From assembly GCF_007989805.1 (NCBI RefSeq), contig NZ_BJUB01000002.1, positions 434,001-498,000 of the forward strand: a stretch of DNA of 64,000 nt, in the 5' to 3' direction. A program made the position numbers and the translations under genes. Origin of the DNA: Cellulomonas xylanilytica (GTDB taxonomy: Bacteria > Actinomycetota > Actinomycetes > Actinomycetales > Cellulomonadaceae). Under the pieces are notes generated by a model that saw only the letters and a list, made by a program, of their open reading frames with translations, did not search any database and had not been told where the DNA came from. This document shows positions 18,135 to 26,258 of the stretch, piece by piece (the stretch's first letter is position 1; each line of letters opens with the position of its first letter).

Positions 18135-18715
18135 GCGAGGAGCCGGCGCAGCTCGCGCAGCCGCGTGGTCGCGGTGACCAGGGACAGCCCGATGACGACG
18201 GGCAGCAGGATCGGGGTCAGGCTCGGTGCCGCGACCAGGAGGACCACCGCGAGGCAGCGTTCGGTCTTGCCGAACGGGCCGCCGTTGAGCCGCGGCGCCC
18301 CTGCCCCGGCGCCCGCCAGCGACGCGACCGTGGGCAGCGTCGCGGCGACGGCGGCGACCAGCACGAGCACGAGCCCCGCCGTGCCCTGCTCACGGCTCAG
18401 GAGCACGGCGAGGCCGGCGAACATCAGCAGGTCGCTGGCCCGGTCCCCGACCTCGTTGAGGACGAAGCCCCACGGCCGTTCCACGGCGCGCGCCCGGGCG
18501 ACGGCCCCGTCGAGGTTGGCCCCCGCCAGGCGGGCTGCCAGAAGCACGAGCACGGCCGGCCACCAGCCGAGCGCGATCGCGACGCCGGCCGCGGCGGCGG
18601 CGGCCACCCCGGACCACGTGAAGACGTCCGGCGACACGTCCCGGCGCACGGCCCACCGGACGACGCCGTCGAGCTGTCGCGTGTACCAGGGTTTCAGTGC
18701 ATACAGGCCGCGCAT
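18131..18715 (-). CDS. CDP-alcohol phosphatidyltransferase, YnbA-like, degenerate motif
   Basis: A 194-residue membrane enzyme of the CDP-alcohol phosphatidyltransferase family. The motif DxxDGxxARx8Gx3Dx3D is present only in part: Asp69-Gly70, Ala73-Arg74, Gly83 and Asp91 are there, but the first Asp is Ala66 and the third is Asn87. A second conserved segment GGPFGKTER matches, from memory, E. coli YnbA, which also has Asn at the third position. It begins a three-gene overlapping operon with a CdsA-like and a PlsC-like gene. TAGGGT lies 6 nt before the ATG with no Shine-Dalgarno sequence: leaderless start likely. Confidence 0.82.
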   Translation of the reverse strand: MRGLYALKPWYTRQLDGVVRWAVRRDVSPDVFTWSGVAAAAAAGVAIALGWWPAVLVLLAARLAGANLDGAVARARAVERPWGFVLNEVGDRASDLLMFAGLAVLLSREQGTAGLVLVLVAAVAATLPTVASLAGAGAGAPRLNGGPFGKTERCLAVVLLVAAPSLTPILLPVVIGLSLVTATTRLRELRRLLA

Positions 18716-18765
18716 GCCGGGACCCTAGCGAGTTCCCGTGCGCGCTCGTGCCAGGCGCCCCCAGG

Positions 18766-19689
18766 TCAGCCCAGCTGCGTCGCGACCTCCGACGCGACGA
18801 GCTCCAGGTGGTCCAGGTCGTGCAGGTCGAGCACCTGGAGGTACACCCGCGTGATGCCGAGCTCGCGGTAGGAGCCGATCCGGTCGACGACGGCCGTCGG
18901 CGTCCCGGCGAACCCGACGGCGCGGACCTCGCTCACGTCGCGGCCGATCGCGGCGGCGCGGCGGGCCACCTCGGCGTCGTCGCGACCTGCGCACAGCACC
19001 TGCGCCACGGAGAACGTGAGGGTCGACGGGTCCCGGCCGACCTCCTCGCACGCCGCCCGCACCGTGGCCACGCGGCCCTCGACGTCGACCGGCGCGGGGA
19101 ACGACTGGTTGAACTCGGCGGCGTACCTCGCGGCCAGCGCGGGCGTGCGCCGCGGTCCGCTGCCGCCCACGATGATCGGCACCTGGGCCTGCACCGGCTT
19201 GGGCAGCGCCGGCGAGTGCTTGAGCTGGTAGTGCTCACCGGCGAAGTCGTAGCGCTCCCCCACCGGCGTCCCCCACAGGCCGGTGATCAGCTCGAGCTGC
19301 TCCGTGAGCAGGCCGAACCGCTTCTCGGGGAACGGGATGCCGTACGCCGCGTGCTCCTGCGCGAACCACCCGGCCCCGAGGCCCAGCTCGACACGCCCGC
19401 CCGACATCTGGTCCACCTGCGCCACCTGGATCGCCAGCACCCCCGGGTGCCGGAACGTGGCCGACGAGACCAGGGTGCCCAGCCGTATCCGGCTGGTCTC
19501 GCGCGCGAGGCCGGCCAGGGTGGTCCAGGCGTCGGTCGGCCCCGGCAGACCGTCGCCGTCCCCCATCCTCAGGTAGTGGTCGGAGCGGAAGAAGGCGTCG
19601 AAGCCGAGGTCCTCCGTGGCCTTGGCGACGGCGAGCAGGTCGTCGTACGTGGCCCCCTGCTGGGGCTCTGTGAAGATGCGCAGATCCAT
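18766..19689 (-). CDS. LLM-class F420-dependent oxidoreductase
   Basis: A 307-residue TIM-barrel flavin/F420-type enzyme of the luciferase-like superfamily. Typical segments are GFDAFFRSDHYLR, RIRLGTLVSSATFRHPGVLA, GRVELGLGAGWFAQEH and PIIVGGSGPRRTPALAARYA. The TIGR03560-like pattern favours F420H2 over FMN as cofactor. The substrate is unknown. ATG at 19689 gives the usual N-terminus MDLRIFTEPQ; a GTG 15 bp upstream is also in frame. Confidence 0.88.
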   Translation of the reverse strand: MDLRIFTEPQQGATYDDLLAVAKATEDLGFDAFFRSDHYLRMGDGDGLPGPTDAWTTLAGLARETSRIRLGTLVSSATFRHPGVLAIQVAQVDQMSGGRVELGLGAGWFAQEHAAYGIPFPEKRFGLLTEQLELITGLWGTPVGERYDFAGEHYQLKHSPALPKPVQAQVPIIVGGSGPRRTPALAARYAAEFNQSFPAPVDVEGRVATVRAACEEVGRDPSTLTFSVAQVLCAGRDDAEVARRAAAIGRDVSEVRAVGFAGTPTAVVDRIGSYRELGITRVYLQVLDLHDLDHLELVASEVATQLG

Positions 19690-19745
19690 GCCGACCACCC
19701 TCACACAGGTCGACCCCGGGCAGCGCGCCGTGCGACGGTGGGGCC

Positions 19746-20390
19746 GTGATCCCCGCCATCGTGACCGGACGCCATCCCGCTGACGAGCCGCTCGTGGTCG
19801 CGGACTGGCGGCGTCGCGTCGCCGAGCTGTACGCGGACGTCCGCCGGATCGCCGTGGACGACCCGTCCACCGCGCACGCGGTCTGGGTCCAGCGCCGCGA
19901 CGAGCTGCTGGCCGACCACCCCGCGTCGCCCCTCGACGCCGCGGCCAAGGCGTCGTTCGAGGGCCTCGACATCCCGCACCACGACCCGGCCTACCGGTTC
20001 GAGTGCGAGCTGCGCCCGTCGTCGGCCCAGCGGCTCGACGTCGGCACCGGCGCCGACGGCGTCGTGCCGTTCGAGCGCATCGGGACGGTCGAGCTGGGAG
20101 ACCTGGGCACGCTCGCCGTGTGGGTCATCCGCGCCTACGGGGGCGGCCTCTTCGTCCCGCTGAAGGACGCGCTGGCGGGGACACCCGGCGGCACGTACGG
20201 CGGCGGGCGCTACCTGCTGGACACCATCAAGGGGGCGGATCTCGGCATGGCACAGGACAGGCTCGTCATCGACCTGAACTTCGCGTACAACCCGTCGTGC
20301 GCGTACGACCCGGCATGGACGTGCCCGTTGGCCACCCGCGCCAACACGCTCTCCGTGGAGGTCCCCGTGGGCGAACGGATGCGGCCGTGA
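19746..20390 (+). CDS. DUF1684 protein
   Basis: A 214-residue soluble protein with the DUF1684 hallmarks GGTYGGGRYLLDTIKGADLG and LNFAYNPSCAYDPAWTCPL. Function unknown; the invariant Cys, Asp and Tyr residues of the C-terminal motif suggest an active or metal site. It starts at a GTG and its stop overlaps the GTG of the next gene (GTGA), so the pair is probably one operon. Confidence 0.85.
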   Translation: MIPAIVTGRHPADEPLVVADWRRRVAELYADVRRIAVDDPSTAHAVWVQRRDELLADHPASPLDAAAKASFEGLDIPHHDPAYRFECELRPSSAQRLDVGTGADGVVPFERIGTVELGDLGTLAVWVIRAYGGGLFVPLKDALAGTPGGTYGGGRYLLDTIKGADLGMAQDRLVIDLNFAYNPSCAYDPAWTCPLATRANTLSVEVPVGERMRP

Positions 20391-21205
20391 GCGCCCTGAC
20401 CTCGATGTGGGCGTGGGACAACCCCGTCGCCAGGACGCTCGACGCCCGCGGCCGGGACTACGCGCCCGCGGAGCCTGCGGCGCTCGTCGCGTTCTGCCAG
20501 GACCGGGCGCTGCAGCGGGTGTTCCTGTCGGCGCCGTGGGCCGCCGACGAGGGACCGGTCGGCGACTGGTTCGGCGCCGCGACCACCGCGCTGCAGACCG
20601 CCGGGATCGCGGTCGGACCGCTGGGCGGTGACCCGGGATGGCTGGGCGAGCCGTCGCTCGCGGTCACCTGGGCCCTGACCGCGCTGCGCTCGGGCCCGAG
20701 CGACAGCATCCAGCTCGACGTCGAGCCATGGGCGACCGGGGGCTGGCCGACGAACCGGGACCAGCTCTGCGCCCAGTGGCTGACGCTCCTCGACGGCGTG
20801 CTGGCCGCGCTGCCGGCCGGGGTCTCGCTCGGGGTCGACACTCCCTGGTGGCTCGCGCACGAGCCCTGGGAGAGCGGCAGCCTGCTCGACGCGATCCTCG
20901 CGCGCGTCGGCCGGGTGGGGGTCGTCGCGTTCAGCGACCACGCGCAGGGTCCCGACGGGATCGTCGCGCTGGCCGGTCCGGCCGTCGTGGCGGCGTCGGC
21001 GGCGGGGCTGCCGTTCACCGTGGGCGTCGAGACGGACACCGCCGAGGTCGCGGGCGGTGCCCAGTTCACGTTCATCGACGAGGGCCCGGTGGTGCTGGAG
21101 CAGGAGACCGCACTGGTCGCGGACGCGTTCGGCGCCCTCCCCGGCTACGAGGGCGTCACCGTCGAGCACCACCGCACGTGGCGGGCGCTCTTGGGCCTCG
21201 ACTGA
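20387..21205 (+). CDS. Hypothetical TIM-barrel-like protein
   Basis: A 272-residue protein with alternating beta/alpha pattern and many aromatic residues at strand ends (SMWAWDNP, LQRVFLSAPW, IQLDVEPWA, LGVDTPWW, VGVVAFSDHAQG, FTVGVETD, FTFIDEG). Conserved-looking Asp/Glu at strand ends (DVEPW, DTPWW, VETD) resemble a glycoside-hydrolase-like barrel, but I recognise no family. No signal peptide is present, so it is cytoplasmic. It is coupled to the DUF1684 gene. Confidence 0.7.
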   Translation: MSALTSMWAWDNPVARTLDARGRDYAPAEPAALVAFCQDRALQRVFLSAPWAADEGPVGDWFGAATTALQTAGIAVGPLGGDPGWLGEPSLAVTWALTALRSGPSDSIQLDVEPWATGGWPTNRDQLCAQWLTLLDGVLAALPAGVSLGVDTPWWLAHEPWESGSLLDAILARVGRVGVVAFSDHAQGPDGIVALAGPAVVAASAAGLPFTVGVETDTAEVAGGAQFTFIDEGPVVLEQETALVADAFGALPGYEGVTVEHHRTWRALLGLD

Positions 21206-21285
21206 CGGCCGCGAGCGCGGCAGTGTGCGACGAGAGCGGCAGTCTCGACTGCCGCGCTCGTCGGGAAGTGCCGCGCTCGCGGCCG
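21206..21285. terminator. Nested bidirectional hairpin
   Basis: The outer arms are a perfect 17-bp pair (21206-21222 / 21269-21285). Inside them is a second 15-bp hairpin with one mismatch (21228-21242 / 21249-21263). Outer and inner arms share GAGCGCGGCA-like sequence, as if one arm had been duplicated. It fills the gap between two convergent genes and begins right after a stop codon. Confidence 0.7.
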
Positions 21286-21286
21286 G

Positions 21287-22204
21287 TCAGACCTGGCAGG
21301 TGGGGCACCAGTAGAGCTTGCGGGTGGCCATGAGCTCCACCACGACCGGGGTACCGCTGACCAGGCACGGCTCGCCCTGGCGGTGGTAGACCCAGTGGCG
21401 CAGGCTCGGGTCGGTCTGCGCCTGCTCGCGCTGGGCGTCCGTCAGGTCCTCGCGCGTGATCATGACCCCGCGCTCGATGCCGTCGGCGAGCAGGACAGCC
21501 CAGTCGTCCCAGAGCGCACGGGCGACGTCGGTCGGGACGCGGCGCCCGGGGGTGTGCGGGTCCAGGCGCGCGCGGAACAGCAGCTCGGCGCGGTAGATGT
21601 TGCCGATCCCCGCGACGACGGTCTGGTCCATGAGGAGCTGCCCGACGGCGACGTTCCGGGAGGTCAGGCGCTGCACCATCACGTCCCCGGCCGCGGCCAG
21701 GTCGTCGGTCGACGCCGGGTCCGGGCCCAGCCGCGCGATCGCCGCAGCCGCCCCCGCCGGGTCGAGGACCTCGCACGCCGTCGGGCCACGCAGGTCGGCG
21801 ACGGTCGCGTCCGAGGCGAGCCGCACCCGCACCTGACCGACGGGCTCGGGCGGGAACGCCTCGCCGCTCGCGACCTCCCGCTCGCCCTCGCCCATCCGCA
21901 CGGCCCGGCGCAGGCGCGGCGCTCCCATGCTGCCGGCGGCGAACCCGCCGGGCACCAGCGGCGTCAGCGACCCGAAGAAGTCCCACGCGCCGTACAGCCC
22001 CAGGTGCACGCGCAGCACGTCACCGGACTCGAACGTGCAGAACAGCTGCTTGCCCACGGCGTCGGCCGAGACGAGGACCTGGCCGTCGACCCGCGCGGCG
22101 CCGGCGGCGAACCTGCCCTGCGGCGAGCTGACGGCCAGACGTCGGCCGACGAGGTCCTGGGTGAGCTGGCGGGCGATGCGGTGGACGGTATGACCCTCGG
22201 GCAC
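21287..22204 (-). CDS. Fpg/Nei-family DNA glycosylase (Nei2 type)
   Basis: A 305-residue base-excision repair enzyme that removes oxidised bases and nicks the AP site. The N-terminus PEGHTVHR supplies the catalytic Pro2-Glu3 pair. The helix-two-turn-helix segment LLMDQTVVAGIGNIYRAE is intact. The C-terminal zinc finger is unusual: it reads CLVSG...YWCPTCQ, so the second of four expected cysteines is serine. GTG at 22204 gives the required Pro at position 2. TAGCCT lies 7 nt upstream with no Shine-Dalgarno sequence, suggesting a leaderless mRNA. Confidence 0.9.
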   Translation of the reverse strand: MPEGHTVHRIARQLTQDLVGRRLAVSSPQGRFAAGAARVDGQVLVSADAVGKQLFCTFESGDVLRVHLGLYGAWDFFGSLTPLVPGGFAAGSMGAPRLRRAVRMGEGEREVASGEAFPPEPVGQVRVRLASDATVADLRGPTACEVLDPAGAAAAIARLGPDPASTDDLAAAGDVMVQRLTSRNVAVGQLLMDQTVVAGIGNIYRAELLFRARLDPHTPGRRVPTDVARALWDDWAVLLADGIERGVMITREDLTDAQREQAQTDPSLRHWVYHRQGEPCLVSGTPVVVELMATRKLYWCPTCQV

Positions 22205-22214
22205 GTCCCGAAGG

Positions 22215-24107
22215 CTAGGCCACGCGGAGCCGCTCCGCCGCCGCACCCAGAGCGGCAGCAGCCCCGGCAGCCGTCGCCGCGGTCCGGTCGCTCTCCTCCT
22301 GCGCCACCAGCTGCTCCTGCGCCAGGGTCGCCGCCTCGAGGACCTCGGTGATCTCGGGGCCGATGAGCTCGTGCCGCTCCAGCAGCGCGTCGCGCAGGGC
22401 CTCGACCAGGTGGCGGTGCCGGGACAGCAGCCGCCGGACCGTGGTCCGGGCGTCGTCGAGGACCGCCTCCAGCTGGGCGCGGGCCTGGGCGTCGCTGAGC
22501 ACCGCGGACACCAGGTCGTGCGGCGTGGCGGCGAACGAGATGAGCGAGCCGGTCATCCCGGCCGCGCCGACCATCTGCGCCGCGGTCCGTGTCGCCGACG
22601 CCAGGTCACCGGCAGGGCCGGTGCTGGTCTGCCCGAAGAACAGCTCCTCGGCCACCCAGCCGCCCATCGCGATCTGCACCAGGGCCCGCAGGTCGTAGTG
22701 CGAGTGGGTCCAGACCTCCTCGCAGTCCCCGTGCGCGAGCAGCCCGAGGGCGTCCCCGCGCCGGATGATCGTGAGCACCTCGAGGGTCCGGTTCGGCGCG
22801 GCGAGCCAGGCGGTGACCGCGTGGCCGGCCTCGTGGGTCGCGATGAGGCGCTGCTCGCCCTCGGTGTAGCGGACCGGGTGGCCGATGCCGACCATCTCGG
22901 TGATCCGGGCGTGCTCGACGTCCGCGTAGGTCATGGCCAGCGAGCCGCGGCGCAGGGCGTTGACCAGCGCCTCGTCCAGCAGGTGCTCGATCATCACCGG
23001 CGTCCAGCCGTTGGTCGCCGCGGCCAGACGGTCGCGCAGGGCCGGGTCGTCCAGCTCGGAGTCGGTGGAGCGCCGAGCAAGGAAGTGGTCGACGAGCGCG
23101 CGCCGGCCCACCGCGTCCGGGGTCGCGAACGTCAGTCGGCGGTCGAAGCGGCCGGGACGCAGCAGGGCCGGGTCCAGGGAGTCGGCGCGGTTGGTGGCGG
23201 CGATCAGCAGGATCGGCGCCTTGACGGGCTTGCGCTGCTGGAGCTGCCGGGACGCGGGCAGCAGCAGGTTGATGCGCGCGATGAACCAGTTGACCAGCCG
23301 GTCCGACGAGGTCGGCTGGTCGAACGACTGCATCTGCACCAGCAGCTCGTTCACCACACCGCCGGTCCCCTCGCTGACCACCGCGTTGGTGACGGTCGCC
23401 GGGAGGCGGAACGCGTCGAACGGGCTCGACGCCACCGTCGCGGACGCCATGCCGCCGCGGCGCATCGCGATCGCGTCGATCTCCTCGATGAACCCGATCG
23501 CACCGCCCTCGGTGCGGGCCGCCTTGCGCAGGGCCTTGAAGTACGAGCGGATCTTCTTGGCGGTCGCGCCGTAGTACATCGACTGGAACGACGTCGCCGA
23601 GACGAACAGGAACGGCACCCCCGCCTCCGCCGCCATCGCCTTGGCCGTCATCGTCTTGCCGGTGCCGGGCAGGCCCTCGAACAGCAGCCCGCGGCGCGGG
23701 GTGCCACCCATCTGCTCGGCGAACTGCTTGTGGGTCTGGAACAGGTCGATCGAGCGGCGCACGTCCTCCTTGACGGGGTCGATGCCGATGACGTCGTCCA
23801 GCCGGACGTCCACCTGCTCGGGCCGCACCACGACGTGCGGCGAGCGCGCCGACCCCAGCTGCGTGCCGGCCAGCAGGACCAGCAGCGCACCGAAGAAGAG
23901 CACCGGGACGAGGACGAGCGGGTCGATCGCCGGCAGCTCCGGCACGATCGGACGGCCGAGCAGCGCGTTGACGATGACCCAGGTCTCGACCGCGATCACG
24001 AACGCCGCGGTGCGGTACACCCGCCTGCGCCGGACCCTGTCGCGCTCGACGGCGATGTCGTGCGCGCCCCGTCGGATGGGGGACGTGATCTCGTCGGCCA
24101 CAGGCAT
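22215..24107 (-). CDS. FtsH-like membrane AAA zinc protease, divergent
   Basis: A 630-residue protein with two N-terminal membrane helices (about 31-50 and 62-81), an AAA ATPase and a zinc protease domain. Walker A is GLPGTGKT (145-152). Walker B reads IGFIEEID, with Glu where FtsH has Asp. The second region of homology ends LRPGRFDRR and the protease motif is HEAGH (425-429), with a third ligand likely in GPAGDLASAT. About 90 residues lie between Walker B and the sensor motif IAATNRAD, far more than in FtsH, so the ATPase carries insertions. The FtsH pore aromatic may be YYG at 178-180. It is not the housekeeping FtsH. ATG at 24107 follows AGGGAAAGG. Confidence 0.85.
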   Translation of the reverse strand: MPVADEITSPIRRGAHDIAVERDRVRRRRVYRTAAFVIAVETWVIVNALLGRPIVPELPAIDPLVLVPVLFFGALLVLLAGTQLGSARSPHVVVRPEQVDVRLDDVIGIDPVKEDVRRSIDLFQTHKQFAEQMGGTPRRGLLFEGLPGTGKTMTAKAMAAEAGVPFLFVSATSFQSMYYGATAKKIRSYFKALRKAARTEGGAIGFIEEIDAIAMRRGGMASATVASSPFDAFRLPATVTNAVVSEGTGGVVNELLVQMQSFDQPTSSDRLVNWFIARINLLLPASRQLQQRKPVKAPILLIAATNRADSLDPALLRPGRFDRRLTFATPDAVGRRALVDHFLARRSTDSELDDPALRDRLAAATNGWTPVMIEHLLDEALVNALRRGSLAMTYADVEHARITEMVGIGHPVRYTEGEQRLIATHEAGHAVTAWLAAPNRTLEVLTIIRRGDALGLLAHGDCEEVWTHSHYDLRALVQIAMGGWVAEELFFGQTSTGPAGDLASATRTAAQMVGAAGMTGSLISFAATPHDLVSAVLSDAQARAQLEAVLDDARTTVRRLLSRHRHLVEALRDALLERHELIGPEITEVLEAATLAQEQLVAQEESDRTAATAAGAAAALGAAAERLRVA

Positions 24108-24231
24108 GCCTTTCCCTCGGCGCCTGGGTTCAGACGACGCTGCGTCGCGGGAGGTGCGATCAGCCCATCGTGGGTGCGGCCGGGTGCGTCGGCAAGATCG
24201 GACATATCGGACCACTCGAACGGTCCAACGC

Positions 24232-25026
24232 TCACCCGTCGGTGCGCAGCGTCCTGCGGAGCGCCTCGACCTCGATCTCGCTCAGCCCGAGACCGTCCCG
24301 CAGGTAGGCGTCGAACGTCCCGAACCGCTCCCGCAGGGCGTCCAGCGCCGCCTCCAGGTACTCGGCGCGGACCTCGAGCAGCGGTCGCAGGAGCTCCGGG
24401 TCGCCGCCGACCGCCGCGAGCTGCTGCAGGAGCGGCGCGAACGTCTCCCGGACCGCGGGGTTGACCGCCAGGAACTCGTCCAGCGCACCCGCCTCGTCCA
24501 CCCCGGCGGCCAGGAGCAGGATCGTGGCGGCCCAGCCGGTGCGGTCCTTGCCGGCCGTGCAGTGGAACAGCACCGGTCGGCGCTCGGGGTCCAGGACGGT
24601 CCGCACGAACGCCGCGTACGCGGTCCGCGCCGCGTCCCCGACGACGAGCCGCCGGTAGACGGTGATCATCTGCCCGGCCAGGTCGAGGGTCGCCAGGACG
24701 TCGGTGCCGCCGCCCGAGAGCAGCGCCGGCAGCTGTGCGGCCGCGCCCTCCGGCATGTCGGCGAGCGCGTCGAGCACCAGGAGCTGCGCCCCCGCGGGCA
24801 GCTGATCGGGGCGCGGGGTCCGCTCGGCGTCCGTGCGCAGGTCGACGACGGTCCGGATGCCGAGGTCCGCGAGCGCGGCGTCGGTGACGACGGAGGCGTC
24901 CGCCAGCTCGGCCGACCGGTACGCGACACCGGTCGCCAGGGTGCCGCCGTCGGCGGTGGCCCGGCCCCCGATGTCCCGGAGGTTGGTGACGGCGGGAGAC
25001 AGGAGGATGTGCGCGTCGACGGTCAC
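24232..25026 (-). CDS. Protein tyrosine/serine phosphatase (Y_phosphatase3)
   Basis: A 264-residue phosphatase of the MptpB/IphP-like group. The P-loop HCTAGKDRTG, with catalytic Cys and Arg, lies at about residues 154-163. The N-terminal NLRDIGG motif and the segment VAYRSAELADAS are diagnostic. No signal peptide is visible. It is 5 bp downstream of the ECF sigma-factor gene on the same strand, so it may be co-transcribed with it. Substrate unknown. Confidence 0.88.
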   Translation of the reverse strand: MTVDAHILLSPAVTNLRDIGGRATADGGTLATGVAYRSAELADASVVTDAALADLGIRTVVDLRTDAERTPRPDQLPAGAQLLVLDALADMPEGAAAQLPALLSGGGTDVLATLDLAGQMITVYRRLVVGDAARTAYAAFVRTVLDPERRPVLFHCTAGKDRTGWAATILLLAAGVDEAGALDEFLAVNPAVRETFAPLLQQLAAVGGDPELLRPLLEVRAEYLEAALDALRERFGTFDAYLRDGLGLSEIEVEALRRTLRTDG

Positions 25027-25031
25027 GTCGC

Positions 25032-26258
25032 TCAGGGTGGCAGGACGCGCCGCAGCCGCGCCACCTGCACCCGCAGGTAGTCACGCTCGGCGAGGCTGGT
25101 GGTCCCCTGCGACGCCAGCAGCAGCTGGTCGGCCGCCTCCTGCGGTCGGCCGGCACGCTCCAGCAGGTGCCCGCGCACCGCGGCGAGACGGTGGTGGCCG
25201 GGCAGCCGGTCGTCGAGCGTGGCCAGCAGTGCCAGGCCGGCGTCGGGTCCGTCGACCATGGCGAGCGCCACCGCGCGGTTGAGCGTGACCATCGGGTTGG
25301 CGGTCATCCGCTCGAGCAGCCCGTAGAGGGCGAGCAGCTGCGGCCAGTCCGTGGCGTCGGTGCCGGGAGCCTCGTCGTGCACCGCGGCGATGGCGGCCTG
25401 CAGCTGGTACTCCCCCACGGCACCGCGCACCAGGGCGTCCTCGACGAGCGCGATGCCCTCGTCGACCATCGCGCGGTCCCAGAGCCCCCGGTCCTGGTCG
25501 GCGAGCGAGACCAGCTCGCCACGCGGACCGGTGCGGGCAGGCCGGCGGGCGTCGGTCAGCAGGATCAGGGCGAGCAGCCCGGTGACCTCGGGGTCGTCGG
25601 GCAGGCTCGTGTGCAGGGTGCGCGTCAGGCGCAGCGCCTCGGCGGCCAGGTCGGCGCGGGCGACGGACGATCCCGTGGTGCTGGCGTAACCCTCGTTGAA
25701 CATCAGGTAGAGCACCCGCAGGGCGGCGCGCAGCCGTTCGGCGTACTCGTCCGGCGACGGCATCCGGAACGGGCCGTCCAGGTCGCGCAGCGTCCGGCGC
25801 GCGCGGCTGAGCCGCTGCGCCATCGTCGGCTCCGGCACGAGGAACGCGCGGGCGATCTCGGCCGTGGTCAGCCCGCCGACCGAGCGCAGCGTGAGGGCGA
25901 TCGCGGACGCCGGGCTGAGCGCCGGGTGGCAGCAGCCGAACAGCAGCAGCAGCGAGTCGTCGGCGTGCGGGGTGTCCGCCGGCCCGACCGCCTCCATGGT
26001 GCCGACGAGCTCCTCGCGGCGTCGTCGCGCGTCCTCGCTGCGGTAGCGGTCCACCAGCTTGTGCTGGCCGACGACCACCAGCCAGCCGCGCGGGTTGTCC
26101 GGCAGCCCGTCCGTGGGCCACTGGGTGGCCGCTGCGAGCAGCGCGTCCTGGAGGGCGTCCTGCGCGTCGGCGAGGTCGCCGCAGCGGCGGACCAGCACGC
26201 CGAGGACCTGCGGCGCCAGCTCGCGCAGCAGGTCCTCGGGGAGCGGGTCACTCGACAG
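25032..26258 (-). CDS. ECF42-type RNA polymerase sigma factor (DUF6596)
   Basis: Sigma factor with region 2 (DAQDALQDALLAAATQWP, NPRGWLVVVGQHKLVDRYR), region 4 (LTTAEIARAFLVPEPTMAQRLSRAR) and the long C-terminal TPR-like extension typical of ECF42 (YLMFNEGY, ANPMVTLNRAVALAMVDG). The nearest conventional in-frame start is GTG 26198, but conserved sequence (DLLRELAPQVLG) continues upstream of it. No ATG, GTG or TTG exists before the in-frame stop. CTG at 26258, 9 nt after GGAGG (complement of 26268-26272), is therefore my choice (408 residues). It overlaps the DGPF gene by 11 bp, and the two form the usual ECF42 pair. Confidence 0.85.
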   Translation of the reverse strand: MSSDPLPEDLLRELAPQVLGVLVRRCGDLADAQDALQDALLAAATQWPTDGLPDNPRGWLVVVGQHKLVDRYRSEDARRRREELVGTMEAVGPADTPHADDSLLLLFGCCHPALSPASAIALTLRSVGGLTTAEIARAFLVPEPTMAQRLSRARRTLRDLDGPFRMPSPDEYAERLRAALRVLYLMFNEGYASTTGSSVARADLAAEALRLTRTLHTSLPDDPEVTGLLALILLTDARRPARTGPRGELVSLADQDRGLWDRAMVDEGIALVEDALVRGAVGEYQLQAAIAAVHDEAPGTDATDWPQLLALYGLLERMTANPMVTLNRAVALAMVDGPDAGLALLATLDDRLPGHHRLAAVRGHLLERAGRPQEAADQLLLASQGTTSLAERDYLRVQVARLRRVLPP

